Source of the DNA: UBA1783 sp033808805
GTDB taxonomy: Bacteria > Bacillota_I > Bacilli_A > Erysipelotrichales > Erysipelotrichaceae
Reading direction: 5' to 3'
Assembly: GCA_033808805.1 (NCBI GenBank)
Contig: JAPXMY010000003.1
Location: 62,001-126,000, forward strand
Length of the DNA: 64,000 nt
The stretch's first letter is position 1. Every line of letters starts with the position of its first letter. Position numbers and translations under genes: made by a program. The notes under the pieces are model-generated. The model was not told the origin of the DNA and searched no databases. It saw only the letters and a list, made by a program, of their open reading frames with translations. Below, in pieces: positions 9,605 through 18,026 of this stretch.

Positions 9605-11131
9605 ATGTCTAAACTATCTTTTTTGTTTGGGTCAACTGGTTTTGTGTTTTTAATACTTTTATTGGAACTGATACTTATCTTCATAATTTATCTTAAATTG
9701 CTTGATTATATCGTTACTATTGTCAGTATTGTACTCGTTATTGATTTTTCAGTTTTACTATATATGTTAAATGATGAAGTGGACTATGAATCATATAAGA
9801 TAACCTGGTCGATAATTATCCTGCTTTTACCAATTTTAGGAAGTTTAGTCTATTTGTTTGTCAAACATGATTTTTTCAATAACAGTTTTAAAAAACACTT
9901 TATCAATATCAATGAAAATACTTCGCATTATATAGAAACTGATAGTGAATTGGTTGAAAAAATAAAAAAAGAAGATATCGAATTATATCATTTACATAAC
10001 TTTTTGAAAAAGAGTGGAAATAAGGGCTTATATAGTAATTGTGAGATTAAATATTTTTCTTCTGGCGAAGAGATGTTTCCAGTATATCTTGAACAGCTTA
10101 AAAAAGCTGAAAAATTCATTTTTCTGGAGTATTTCATCATTGACAGAGGAAATATGTGGAATCAGATATTGGAAATACTGATTGAAAAAGTCAATTCAGG
10201 TGTTGATGTCAGAGTAATGTATGATGGTACATGTGATTTTACCAAACTGCCAGCCAATTATTATAAATGGTTAAGAAAAGTTGGAATAAAAGCTATTAAA
10301 TTTGCACCGCTATACCCATTTATTTCAACCTACTTCAATTTCAGAGATCATAGAAAAATTACAGTAATTGATGGGAAGGTGGCCTTTACAGGTGGAATTA
10401 ATATAGCAGATGAATATATAAATGAAAAAAAGGTTTTTGGCTACTGGAAAGATACAGCTGTAATGGTAAAAGGGGAGGCTGTTAAATCATTTACTTTAAT
10501 GTTTCTGCAAATGTCAGTTGTTAAATTTACTGAAAAAGAAATAGACTATATCAATAGCAGTAGCGATTTAAAATATGACCAAAAAGGATACATTATTCCT
10601 TATGGAGATATTCCGATGGACAAAAATCTGGTAGGAAAAAGTGTTTATCTGGATATTTTAAATCAGGCTAAGAAGTATGTTTACATTATGAGTCCATATT
10701 TTATTGTCGATGATGAATTTTTAAATGCGATTAAATTTGCCTCTCAAAAGGGAATAGATGTCAGAATTCTATTGCCAGGAATACCAGATAAGGTTTATAT
10801 AAATAAGATAGCCAAATCATACTATAAATCAATGATCGATGCTGGGGTGAAAATGTATGAATTAACTGAAGGTTTTGCTCATGGTAAGATGATGGTTTCA
10901 GATGATAAAAAAGCTGTCGTAGGAACAATTAATCTTGATTATAGAAGTCTATATCATCATTTTGAAAATGCTGTTTATATGTATGATACACAGTCAGTAT
11001 TGGATGCTAAAAATGATCTGCTGAATTGTTTCAGCAGAAGTAAAGAAATAACTTATAAGGAAGTTAGCAAACAGAAACTATCAACAAAAATAGTTGCCTA
11101 TATATTTAAAATATTTGAACCTTTGTTATAG
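9605..11131 (+). CDS. cls: Cardiolipin synthase
   Basis: Phospholipase-D family enzyme that condenses two phosphatidylglycerols into cardiolipin. 508 aa. Two N-terminal transmembrane segments (about residues 10-85) precede two catalytic HKD motifs, HRKITVIDG from His249 and HGKMMVSDD from His426, both with the downstream GT/GG-N context. ATG 9605 is the only start candidate after an in-frame stop at 9551, but it has a weak ribosome site (CAGAAAATA). A terminator follows 40 bases after the stop, closing the operon. Confidence 0.92.
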   Translation: MSKLSFLFGSTGFVFLILLLELILIFIIYLKLLDYIVTIVSIVLVIDFSVLLYMLNDEVDYESYKITWSIIILLLPILGSLVYLFVKHDFFNNSFKKHFININENTSHYIETDSELVEKIKKEDIELYHLHNFLKKSGNKGLYSNCEIKYFSSGEEMFPVYLEQLKKAEKFIFLEYFIIDRGNMWNQILEILIEKVNSGVDVRVMYDGTCDFTKLPANYYKWLRKVGIKAIKFAPLYPFISTYFNFRDHRKITVIDGKVAFTGGINIADEYINEKKVFGYWKDTAVMVKGEAVKSFTLMFLQMSVVKFTEKEIDYINSSSDLKYDQKGYIIPYGDIPMDKNLVGKSVYLDILNQAKKYVYIMSPYFIVDDEFLNAIKFASQKGIDVRILLPGIPDKVYINKIAKSYYKSMIDAGVKMYELTEGFAHGKMMVSDDKKAVVGTINLDYRSLYHHFENAVYMYDTQSVLDAKNDLLNCFSRSKEITYKEVSKQKLSTKIVAYIFKIFEPLL

Positions 11132-11173
11132 GAAAGCTGTTTTAAAATGAATCTATCAATAAATGAAACAAAG

Positions 11174-11197
11174 AAGTGATGTAAAATCACTTTTTTT
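11174..11197 (+). terminator. Rho-independent terminator after cls
   Basis: A 7-bp stem (AAGTGAT, 11174-11180, with ATCACTT, 11186-11192), a 5-base loop and a run of seven T. It separates the housekeeping block from the PTS locus. Confidence 0.8.
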
Positions 11198-11453
11198 AAA
11201 ACAAAATATTACAATTTTTATTGACATCTACATATGTGAATTTAAAAGAAAAAAATGTGAAAATTATGGGAAAAAAATCTGTAAATAGTTGCAAAAAGTA
11301 TTGTTTTTTTATATTATTAAATCAAGAGAGCAGAAGATAATTAGGTTGATATTTATCTGAAATAAATATAATAAATTTATTTTTTGCCTTAAAAGGTGTG
11401 GATTTTCAACGATAAGTTCACATGGGATCTATAAAAAGGGGAGTGATATTCAA
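11198..11453 (+). promoter_or_regulatory. Promoter and leader of the PTS operon
   Basis: This non-coding gap holds a good sigma-A type promoter: TTGCAA at 11289-11294, a 17-base spacer, and TATTAT at 11312-11317. A 130-base leader would follow, containing a weak AT-only inverted repeat (11349-11356 with 11362-11369) and a T-rich stretch at 11376-11386. Its role is unknown; a weak attenuator is possible. No sigma-54 (-24/-12) element was seen. A TTGACA at 11221 has no convincing -10 partner. Confidence 0.55.
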
Positions 11454-12182
11454 GTGATCCAAGCTATTCTTGTTGCATTAATCGCAACTCTCAGTACATG
11501 GTGGTTCTCACACACTGTCACTAGAACCTGGCTATATCCTATTTGGTCAGGATTCTTGGTAGCAATTGTAATGGGTGAACCATTAAAAGGTATGCAAATT
11601 GCAGCAGCAATCAACTTACCATATGTAGGCTTTATTACAGCTGGTGGCTCAATGCCTTCAAACGCAATGTTTGCTGGTCCTGTAGGAACAGCATTGGCTC
11701 TGAAAGCTGGCTTAGATGCAGCAACTGCTACTACTGTTGCAACTACAATTGGCGCATTTGCTGTTATGACTTGGAATGCGTACATGTCAATTAACTCTAT
11801 CTGGGTTGATTTAGCGGAAAAATTCTTGGACGCAGGAAACATCAAGATGGTTCGTGTAATGAACTATGTTCCATCATTCTTTGTATCATTGGTATTAAAT
11901 GGTATCCCTGCTTTATTAATTGTATTAAATGGGGCAGCATTTGGTGAAGTTCTAGCAACTTTCCCACAATGGATTATGGACGTGTTTAAAATTGCCGGTT
12001 CTATCTTACCTGCATTAGGTATCGGTATGTTATTAAACTACCTGGCAAAAGACAAAATTTTACCATTCTTCTTTATTGGCTTTGCTTTAACTAAATTTAT
12101 GGGCTTAAGCACAATGATGGTAACATTTGTTGGAGCTATGATTGCATTATTAATTTACCAATTCCAAAAGGAGGCTGAATAG
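11454..12182 (+). CDS. PTS system mannose/sorbose-family IIC component
   Basis: Membrane permease subunit of a mannose-family phosphotransferase system, 242 aa, almost wholly hydrophobic. It shows the IIC pattern WLYPIWSGFLVAIVMG, then GMQIAAAINLPYVGFI and PSNAMFAGPVGTALALK. It starts with GTG at 11454, 7 bases after GGGGAGTGAT. It is paired with IID (two-base gap), as in all transporters of this family. Codon use is richer in GGT, AAC and TTA than its neighbours, which is consistent with strong expression. The substrate cannot be read from the sequence; the linked dehydrogenase and epimerase suggest a hexitol, pentitol or rare ketose. Confidence 0.92.
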   Translation: MIQAILVALIATLSTWWFSHTVTRTWLYPIWSGFLVAIVMGEPLKGMQIAAAINLPYVGFITAGGSMPSNAMFAGPVGTALALKAGLDAATATTVATTIGAFAVMTWNAYMSINSIWVDLAEKFLDAGNIKMVRVMNYVPSFFVSLVLNGIPALLIVLNGAAFGEVLATFPQWIMDVFKIAGSILPALGIGMLLNYLAKDKILPFFFIGFALTKFMGLSTMMVTFVGAMIALLIYQFQKEAE

Positions 12183-12183
12183 T

Positions 12184-13011
12184 ATGAAACAATTATCTAA
12201 ACAAACTTTAGTAAAAAACTGGCTATTAGGCTATTCTGGTGAGACCTGTTATAACTATCAACGTTTACAAGGTTTAGGAAATACTAATGCATTTGTTCCT
12301 GTAATCAGGGAATTGTATCCAGAAGAAAAACATGTTGAAGAATTAAAGAAATATCTGGTTTTCTTCAATACTGAACCTTCTTGGTTAGGTACTGTAATTC
12401 ATGGCATTACAGCAGCTATGGAAGAAAAACGTGCAAATGGTGAAGACATTTCTGCTGAAGACATTATGGGCTTACGTTCAGCTTTAATGGGACCTTTGGC
12501 AGGTATGGGGGATGTTGTTTCTCAATCAATTGCATATCCAATTTTAGCTGGTGTCTGTATTCAATTAGCATTGGGTGGTTCATATCTAGGACCTATCCTG
12601 TTTGAAGTTATCTACAAAATTTTGATGCTTGGCTTAGGTTATAACTCTTATATGTTAGGTTATAACAAAGGTAAAGATGCTATCGTTGATTTACTGGCAA
12701 CTGGTATCTTCGATAGAATACTGGAATTAGTTTCTATCGTTGGTCTGATGGTTGTTGGTTCTATGGCAGTTGGTAATGTCGGTATCGATTTATCAGGCAT
12801 TGAATTTGTATGGGAAAACCCTAACGGTCAGGTAGTATTCAATGTTCAGGCAACGTTAGATACATTACTACCAGGTATTTTACCACTGGGGTGTGTATTA
12901 GGTGTTTCAGAACTATTGAAGAAACGTGTAAAACCTACTACAATCGTTATTTTGGCATTCGTTATAGCTTTAGTTATCGTTGGCTTACAGGCTTTAGCTG
13001 GTGCTTACTAA
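12184..13011 (+). CDS. PTS system mannose/sorbose-family IID component
   Basis: Partner of IIC in the membrane complex, a subunit found only in the mannose family of PTS. 275 aa. It has the characteristic N-terminus (NWLLGYSGETCYNYQRLQGL), a soluble part with EPSWLGTVIHG and ALMGPLAGMGDVV, and hydrophobic C-terminal segments. It is translated from ATG 12184 behind AAAGGAGG at the end of IIC. A strong non-terminator hairpin lies between it and the epimerase gene. Confidence 0.93.
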   Translation: MKQLSKQTLVKNWLLGYSGETCYNYQRLQGLGNTNAFVPVIRELYPEEKHVEELKKYLVFFNTEPSWLGTVIHGITAAMEEKRANGEDISAEDIMGLRSALMGPLAGMGDVVSQSIAYPILAGVCIQLALGGSYLGPILFEVIYKILMLGLGYNSYMLGYNKGKDAIVDLLATGIFDRILELVSIVGLMVVGSMAVGNVGIDLSGIEFVWENPNGQVVFNVQATLDTLLPGILPLGCVLGVSELLKKRVKPTTIVILAFVIALVIVGLQALAGAY

Positions 13012-13041
13012 AATTTAATTAACTAATTAAATTTATTAAAA

Positions 13042-13065
13042 AGTGCGAGGTGAAAGCCTCGCACT
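13042..13065 (+). other. Intercistronic hairpin without T-tract
   Basis: A perfect 9-bp GC-containing stem (AGTGCGAGG, 13042-13050, with CCTCGCACT, 13057-13065) and a 6-base loop, between the IID and epimerase genes. It is followed by GTCTTGATAGG, not a T-run, so a classical terminator is unlikely. By inference it is an mRNA stabiliser or processing site that sets a higher level of IIC-IID than of the downstream genes. Confidence 0.6.
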
Positions 13066-13090
13066 GTCTTGATAGGAAAAGGTGGTATAA

Positions 13091-13765
13091 ATGAGTAAAC
13101 GTATTGGAATTTATCCTTCAATCATGTGTTCAAAACCATGGGAGATAAAAGATTATATTAAGGTATTTGAAAAAGTTGGTGTTGATGCAATTCATTTTGA
13201 TGTTATGGATGGACATTTTGTGCCAAATATTACACTGGGAACAGGTGATTTTGAAGTAATAAGAACACTAAGTGATTTACCAATAGATGCACACTTTATG
13301 GTTGAGGAACCAGAAAAAATCATTCCTTACTTTAATTTGAAAGAAAATGATCTTTGTTCATTTCATCCGGAAACTACACGTCAGCCATATAGACTGCTTC
13401 AATCTTTAAGAAACAAGAATATAAAAGCCGGATTAGCTATTTCTCCTGGTACCAGTGTTGATTATATTGAAAATTGTCTGGAAGTTTTGGATTTTATTTT
13501 AGTAATGGCTGTGAATCCTGGATTTGCTGGACAAAAGATGGTTCCTGATCATTTGAAAAAATTGGCAAAAATCAAAGAAGTTACTGATAAAGCAGCACAT
13601 AAAATTGAAATTATAGTAGATGGCAATACTACAGTTCCAAATTCTATCTCAATGTTGGAAGCTGGTGCTGATAGTTTTGTAGTTGGAACAAGTTCAATGA
13701 TGAAGTATGGACCGGAGAAGTTTGAAGAAAGTTACAAGCTTTATCTTGATGAAATTTCAATATAG
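13091..13765 (+). CDS. Ribulose-phosphate/allulose-6-phosphate 3-epimerase family protein
   Basis: TIM-barrel D-ketose-phosphate 3-epimerase, 224 aa. Metal and catalytic residues are present: His35 and Asp37 (IHFDVMDGHFVPN), His68 (DAHFM) and Asp177 (IIVDGN). Two features resemble allulose-6-phosphate epimerase AlsE more than housekeeping Rpe: the FHPETTRQPYRL segment, and VGTSSMM near the end in place of the Rpe AGSAVF type. Ribosome site AGGTGG lies before ATG 13091. Its place inside a PTS locus supports a dedicated catabolic role, converting the ketose phosphate made by the linked dehydrogenase. A second, housekeeping rpe is expected elsewhere. Confidence 0.82.
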   Translation: MSKRIGIYPSIMCSKPWEIKDYIKVFEKVGVDAIHFDVMDGHFVPNITLGTGDFEVIRTLSDLPIDAHFMVEEPEKIIPYFNLKENDLCSFHPETTRQPYRLLQSLRNKNIKAGLAISPGTSVDYIENCLEVLDFILVMAVNPGFAGQKMVPDHLKKLAKIKEVTDKAAHKIEIIVDGNTTVPNSISMLEAGADSFVVGTSSMMKYGPEKFEESYKLYLDEISI

Positions 13766-13785
13766 CATCTATTTTATATAAAAAA

Positions 13786-13794
13786 TGTTATAAT
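13786..13794 (+). promoter_or_regulatory. Extended -10 promoter before PTS IIB
   Basis: TGTTATAAT at 13786-13794 is a perfect extended -10 element (TG-N-TATAAT). The -35 region is poor, as such promoters allow. Initiation near 13801 would give a short leader with GGAGG ahead of ATG 13829, letting IIB and the dehydrogenase be made separately from IIC-IID. Confidence 0.5.
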
Positions 13795-13828
13795 GATAAT
13801 AGCAGTTGAAAATATTGGAGGTAAAAAT

Positions 13829-14317
13829 ATGCAAGATAATATTGTTTTTGTTAGAGTTGATGATCGACTAATCCATGGTCAGGTTGTAACTGCCTGGTTA
13901 AAGGTATATACCAGTGTAAAACACATTATGTGTATTGATGATTTTTCTAGTAAAGATCCATTTATGCAGAAAATGTTTCAGTTACTGATACCGAAAGATC
14001 AAACAGTTGAAATCAAGTCGGTTGAAGGTGCTATTGAAGCCCTTAAAGAAGGCTTGGATAAACCAACGATGATTATCGCAAAAACCCCAGCAACTATCAA
14101 AGCTTTGGTTGATGCTGGTATTGATATCGATAAATTCAACATTGGTGGAATGGGTATGAGTGGAAAAAGAAAAAGATTCTATCAGAATATTTCGGCTGAT
14201 GAAGAAGAAAAGGATATTATGCGCGAACTTCTGGATAAAGGTGTAAAAATTGAAATTCAGATTGTTCCTACACAACCTTGTTATGATTGTGCAGAGATTT
14301 TAAAGAAAGTTAAATAG
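13829..14317 (+). CDS. PTS system mannose/sorbose-family IIB component
   Basis: Cytoplasmic phosphocarrier that takes phosphate from IIA and hands it to the incoming sugar. 162 aa. The active-site loop VDDRLIHGQVVTAWLK carries the phosphorylated His16. ATG 13829 follows GGAGG; an in-frame ATG at 13793 lies over the -10 element and is rejected. A IIA gene is absent here, so the phosphate must come from a IIA encoded elsewhere. The family is certain, the substrate is not. Confidence 0.93.
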   Translation: MQDNIVFVRVDDRLIHGQVVTAWLKVYTSVKHIMCIDDFSSKDPFMQKMFQLLIPKDQTVEIKSVEGAIEALKEGLDKPTMIIAKTPATIKALVDAGIDIDKFNIGGMGMSGKRKRFYQNISADEEEKDIMRELLDKGVKIEIQIVPTQPCYDCAEILKKVK

Positions 14318-14327
14318 AGGTTTAAAA

Positions 14328-15380
14328 ATGAAAGCTGCTCGTTTACATGCTATAAATGATTTCAGAGTTGATGAAATAGATATACCACAACCAAAAGGGG
14401 AGGAAATCCTGGTTAAAGTAGGAGCATGTGGAATTTGTGGTTCTGATATTCCAAGAATTTTTGAATTAGGTACATCAAAACAGAAGTATCCGTTAGTAAT
14501 TGGACATGAGTTTTCTGGTACTGTAGTTGCAGTTGGAGAGAAAGCTGATCCATCATTGATAGGTAAAAGGGGAGCTATTTTCCCTTGTATTCCTTGTAGA
14601 AAGTGTGAGATGTGTCTATCGGGTGAATATGTCATGTGTGAAGATTATGGCTACCTGGGTTCTCGTGATGATGGTGGATTTGCACAGTATTGCCTATTAC
14701 CTGGTGAGTGGCATTTAGTTATCTCAAAAAATGATAAAATATCTGAAGATGCAATTTCGATGACGGAACCATGTACCGTTGCTCAACATGCTTTGAGAAA
14801 AGGAAATGTGACAGCTGGTCAGAATGTAGTTATTTTTGGAGCTGGTCCTATCGGTATCATGGCAGCCAGATGGTGCAAAATATTTGGTGCAAAACCAATG
14901 TTGTTTGATGTGGTAGAAGAAAAAGTACAATTTGGAATTGATCGAGGTGAGTATGTAGTCAACTCAACAACAACTGATGTAGTTTCTGCTGTTAAAGAAT
15001 TTACTGGTGGAAGACTGGCTGATGTAGTTATCGAGGGAACTGGTTTTGGATCGGCATTGGGTCAATGTATAGAAGTTTGTAAAAGCATGGGTACTGTAGT
15101 TTTAATGGGTAATCCTAGCAGGGATACCACAATTACCTTAAAACAGCACTCCATGTTACTGAGAAAAGAATTAGTTCTTGTCGGCATTTGGAATTCTCAT
15201 TATTCTGATACACCAATTAATGAATGGAAATGTACAATTGAGATGTTGGATAATGGAAAGATGAAAGTAGAAGATTTAATAACTCACAGCTGTTCACTGG
15301 ATGAATTGCCTCAATTGTGTAAAGATATTTATGACAGAAAAATATCAATATGTAAGGCAATTTATAGTGCCAGAAAATAA
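14328..15380 (+). CDS. Zinc alcohol dehydrogenase, galactitol-1-phosphate dehydrogenase-like
   Basis: Medium-chain zinc dehydrogenase, 350 aa. The catalytic zinc site has Cys37 and His60-Glu61. The structural zinc lobe has Cys90, Cys93, Cys96 and Cys104. The NAD site is VVIFGAGPIG (about 167-176). Local matches to E. coli GatD (GSDIPRIF, YLGSRDDGGFAQY, LRKELVLVGIW) favour a polyol-phosphate substrate. With the PTS and epimerase it suggests this path: polyol taken up as phosphate, oxidised to a ketose phosphate, then epimerised. It could also be a sorbitol- or pentitol-phosphate dehydrogenase. Confidence 0.85.
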   Translation: MKAARLHAINDFRVDEIDIPQPKGEEILVKVGACGICGSDIPRIFELGTSKQKYPLVIGHEFSGTVVAVGEKADPSLIGKRGAIFPCIPCRKCEMCLSGEYVMCEDYGYLGSRDDGGFAQYCLLPGEWHLVISKNDKISEDAISMTEPCTVAQHALRKGNVTAGQNVVIFGAGPIGIMAARWCKIFGAKPMLFDVVEEKVQFGIDRGEYVVNSTTTDVVSAVKEFTGGRLADVVIEGTGFGSALGQCIEVCKSMGTVVLMGNPSRDTTITLKQHSMLLRKELVLVGIWNSHYSDTPINEWKCTIEMLDNGKMKVEDLITHSCSLDELPQLCKDIYDRKISICKAIYSARK

Positions 15381-15413
15381 GTAATATCATATCATAAAAC
15401 ATGATGATGAAAT

Positions 15414-15451
15414 AAAAGGGATGTAGCTTTTTCAAGTAGACATCCCTTTTT
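15414..15451. terminator. Bidirectional terminator
   Basis: An 11-bp stem (AAAAGGGATGT, 15414-15424, with ACATCCCTTTT, 15440-15450), a 15-base loop, and T or A runs on both flanks. It lies between convergent genes and serves the PTS locus and the small membrane protein. Confidence 0.82.
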
Positions 15452-15455
15452 AATG

Positions 15456-16067
15456 TTAATTTTTTTTATTTAGCAGTTCACTGGCCATTTTGGCGTATTT
15501 TAAAGCATTTTCTTCATCATTTATATTCTTATACATCTGAGCGGTTAAAAGCACCAGAGGGACTTTATTTGCAGTCTCAGGGGATTTTTCAATCGCAATT
15601 AATATTTCTTGCAGATGTTCCGAACTTTTTTCACAATAAACATTATAGAATAGTTCTATTTCTGGTGATGAAAATCTTCTGATTTTGTTCAATCTGCCAT
15701 AACAGTATTTCATTGCTTCAATCTGATTGTTGCTGGCAAAATAATAGAAAGCATCAGAATAAATACTGATAGCCTGTTTTCTTGATTTAGGATATTTTTC
15801 TAAAGTTTTTATTTCTTCATAAGCTCTTTTAGCATCATTTCTCATAATTGCAGCAGTGTATTTCAAATAAATGATATTGAAAGCCGCTACATATTTTGAA
15901 GTTTCTTTTTCATCAATTAATGTATAGAACCTTGCGTAATCCTTTATTGCTAAAGCGTCTGTCAATTCTTCTAATTTTGCTTTACTTCTTTTTTTAGTCA
16001 ATATAGATTCAACGACAATAAGGATTGAAATAATTATTATAAAAGCTAAAAAAATATAATCTCTCAT
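15456..16067 (-). CDS. Hypothetical single-pass membrane protein, TPR-like
   Basis: A 203-aa protein that I do not recognise. It has an N-terminal membrane anchor (residues 4-22, FLAFIIIISILIVVESIL) followed by a basic stretch, then an all-helical body with repeated Tyr/Ala/Lys helices (for example VAAFNIIYLKYTAAI, EEIKTLEKYPKSRKQA and NDEENALKYAKMA) that resembles degenerate tetratricopeptide repeats. The soluble part should face the cytoplasm. A terminator separates it from the upstream acyl-CoA synthetase. Function unknown; a scaffold role is only a guess. Confidence 0.6.
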   Translation of the reverse strand: MRDYIFLAFIIIISILIVVESILTKKRSKAKLEELTDALAIKDYARFYTLIDEKETSKYVAAFNIIYLKYTAAIMRNDAKRAYEEIKTLEKYPKSRKQAISIYSDAFYYFASNNQIEAMKYCYGRLNKIRRFSSPEIELFYNVYCEKSSEHLQEILIAIEKSPETANKVPLVLLTAQMYKNINDEENALKYAKMASELLNKKN

Positions 16068-16112
16068 GTTTAATACCTCTTATCATCATAATAACAAAAA
16101 TCGATGCTTATT

Positions 16113-16144
16113 AAAAGAAAGATCATTTTAAAGATCTTTCTTTT
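16113..16144 (-). terminator. Terminator overlapping the end of the acyl-CoA synthetase gene
   Basis: A 12-bp stem (AAAAGAAAGATC, 16113-16124, with GATCTTTCTTTT, 16133-16144) built from the last codons of the gene. On the minus strand the 3' arm ends in TTTCTTTT. On the plus strand six T follow it, so it could work both ways. Confidence 0.65.
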
Positions 16145-17933
16145 TTGTTTGTTTAGTATATTTAACAGTACTTTTTTTAGATTCCTTTTTAGTTTCAGTT
16201 TTCAAATTTGTTTTCATAGCTTCATATTCAGCAAGTTTTTCCTCTTCTTCCTGCTCCAGAACACGATAAGCTACTTTTCCAACCAGTGTTTTTGGAAGTT
16301 CATCTCTGAACTCAAAATCTTTAGGACAGGCATATTTAGCAATGTGTTTAGTACAGTATTCCTTTATTTCATTTTTAATTGATTCATCAGGTATAATACC
16401 AGGTTTCAAAACACAGAAAGCCTTAACTCGCTGTACTTTATAAGGATCCTTAACACCAATTACACAACTGTATTGAACCTTTGGATGGCCATCGATAACA
16501 TTTTCAATCTGAGAAGGATAGACGTTGTAACCAGAAGTGATGATCATACGTTTAATTCGCTGTTTAAAATAGATAAATCCTTCTTCATCAATGAACCCTA
16601 AGTCACCAGTATGTAAATATAGTTTACCATCATCATGGATCTTTAGAGCATTAGCTGTTTCTTCTTCATCATCAAGATATCCCAACATCACTGTTGGCCC
16701 AGACAGGCAGATTTCACCTTCCTGATTAGGTCCCAAATGATTTGTTTCACCTACTGGACAGATTACAAAGGTAGTATCAGAAAATGGTAAGCCAATTGAG
16801 CCTTCCTTATATCTGTCTTTTGGGGTAAGACAAGAGGCGGTTACACATTCTGTTGTTCCATAACCTTCACAGATTTGAATCTTAGCTTTACGCTCTTTTA
16901 AAAACTGGTCTACTTTTGCTTTCAATTCAATCGAAAGACTATCTCCACCAGAATACATACCTTTCAAAAAAGATAAGTCTGCTTTTTCCATTCCCGGAGT
17001 TCTCAGCATGGCTTCAAAAAGAGTAGGAACACCAGCTATGAAATTAGGCTTTTTATCCAATAGAGTTTTACCATATGTTTTTACAGTAAACGAAGGAAGA
17101 AGGCTGCAGCAGGCACCATTGGTCAGACAGGTATGAATTCCAATACCTAAGCCAAAGCCATGGAATAATGGCATGGCAGCTAAAATTGAATCACCAGGTT
17201 CAACCTTTACATCCATTGCTTTGACAGCCTGCATGGAAAGAGCATTGAAGTTTAAATCTGATAACATGATTCCCTTGGTTGTTCCGGTAGTTCCGCCTGA
17301 ATAAAGAATTACTGAACATTTATCAATTTTAAAGACATTCTTGGGTAATGGAAGAGGATAGTTTTCTCCCATTGATTTAAATTTATTCCAAGATAGTGAA
17401 TAGGAACGATTTGGCAGATGAGAATATTTGCTTTCAGCTTTTATTTTATATAGTGGCTTTAAATAAAATGGCAGTTCATCAGAAATACTAGCCATTAGTA
17501 TTATTACCTGATGAGCACAATCTCTTCTGGCTTCTACAACCTTATCATAGAATTGATCCAAAGTTAAAATAGCTCTAGATTTTGATAGATTAAGATAAAA
17601 TGTAATTTCTGACTGAGCGCTTAAAGGATGAATCATATTGGCGATAGCCCCAATTCTGTTGATGGCATAAAATGTATCAACTGCCTGTGGACAGTTAGGC
17701 ATACAGATTGTCACAACATCATTTTCTCTGATGCCGATAGCAGTCAATCCTTTAGCTACAATTTCAATTTTATCTAAAAATTCTGAATATTTAGTCTTTT
17801 TTCCCAGAAATTCATAAGCTATAGTATTTTCATTTTTTATAGCAAAATTTTTCAACATCTGATACATTGTCTCAGGTTTATAATTAATTTCGTGTTGTTT
17901 TTCAAAGAAGTTTTCAAATCTTTGTATATACAT
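16128..17933 (-). CDS. AMP-dependent acyl-CoA synthetase (long-chain fatty acid CoA ligase family)
   Basis: Adenylate-forming enzyme, 601 aa, expected to activate a fatty or other carboxylic acid to acyl-AMP and acyl-CoA. Motifs are the ATP loop YSGGTTGTTKGIMLS (211-225), YGTTECVTASC, YLHTGDLGFIDEEGF, and a conserved lysine in KTLVGKVAYRV near the C-terminus. The last 30 residues are Lys/Thr-rich and look disordered. The gene stands alone, with a GGAGG 7 bases before its ATG and its own promoter. With FakA in this window it suggests use of exogenous fatty acids. Chain length specificity is not visible. Confidence 0.87.
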   Translation of the reverse strand: MYIQRFENFFEKQHEINYKPETMYQMLKNFAIKNENTIAYEFLGKKTKYSEFLDKIEIVAKGLTAIGIRENDVVTICMPNCPQAVDTFYAINRIGAIANMIHPLSAQSEITFYLNLSKSRAILTLDQFYDKVVEARRDCAHQVIILMASISDELPFYLKPLYKIKAESKYSHLPNRSYSLSWNKFKSMGENYPLPLPKNVFKIDKCSVILYSGGTTGTTKGIMLSDLNFNALSMQAVKAMDVKVEPGDSILAAMPLFHGFGLGIGIHTCLTNGACCSLLPSFTVKTYGKTLLDKKPNFIAGVPTLFEAMLRTPGMEKADLSFLKGMYSGGDSLSIELKAKVDQFLKERKAKIQICEGYGTTECVTASCLTPKDRYKEGSIGLPFSDTTFVICPVGETNHLGPNQEGEICLSGPTVMLGYLDDEEETANALKIHDDGKLYLHTGDLGFIDEEGFIYFKQRIKRMIITSGYNVYPSQIENVIDGHPKVQYSCVIGVKDPYKVQRVKAFCVLKPGIIPDESIKNEIKEYCTKHIAKYACPKDFEFRDELPKTLVGKVAYRVLEQEEEEKLAEYEAMKTNLKTETKKESKKSTVKYTKQTKKKDL

Positions 17934-17955
17934 AAGTTTTCCTCCACATAAAAAA

Positions 17956-18009
17956 ATTATAACACAATAAATATAAACTTTTAATTAAAATACTTTCATA
18001 ATGTATAAT
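17956..18009. promoter_or_regulatory. Divergent promoters of the acyl-CoA synthetase and SIR2-like genes
   Basis: Minus strand: extended -10 TGTTATAAT (plus-strand ATTATAACA, 17956-17964) ahead of the acyl-CoA synthetase. Plus strand: TATAAT at 18004-18009 ahead of the SIR2-like gene, giving a leader of only about 10 bases that starts at its ribosome site. Both -35 regions are weak. Confidence 0.45.
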
Positions 18010-18026
18010 GAATTCAGGTGATAAAA

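Noticed and set aside
11198..11453. Sigma-54 promoter for the mannose-family PTS
   Set aside because: Such operons often use LevR and sigma-54, but no TGGCAC-N5-TTGC element is present, while a good sigma-A type promoter is.
11450..11845. 131-aa reading frame antisense to PTS IIC
   Set aside because: Shadow frame of a hydrophobic, codon-biased gene; no ribosome site and no recognisable product.
13042..13065. Terminator between IID and epimerase
   Set aside because: The stem is strong, but no T-run follows, so it is listed as an intercistronic hairpin.
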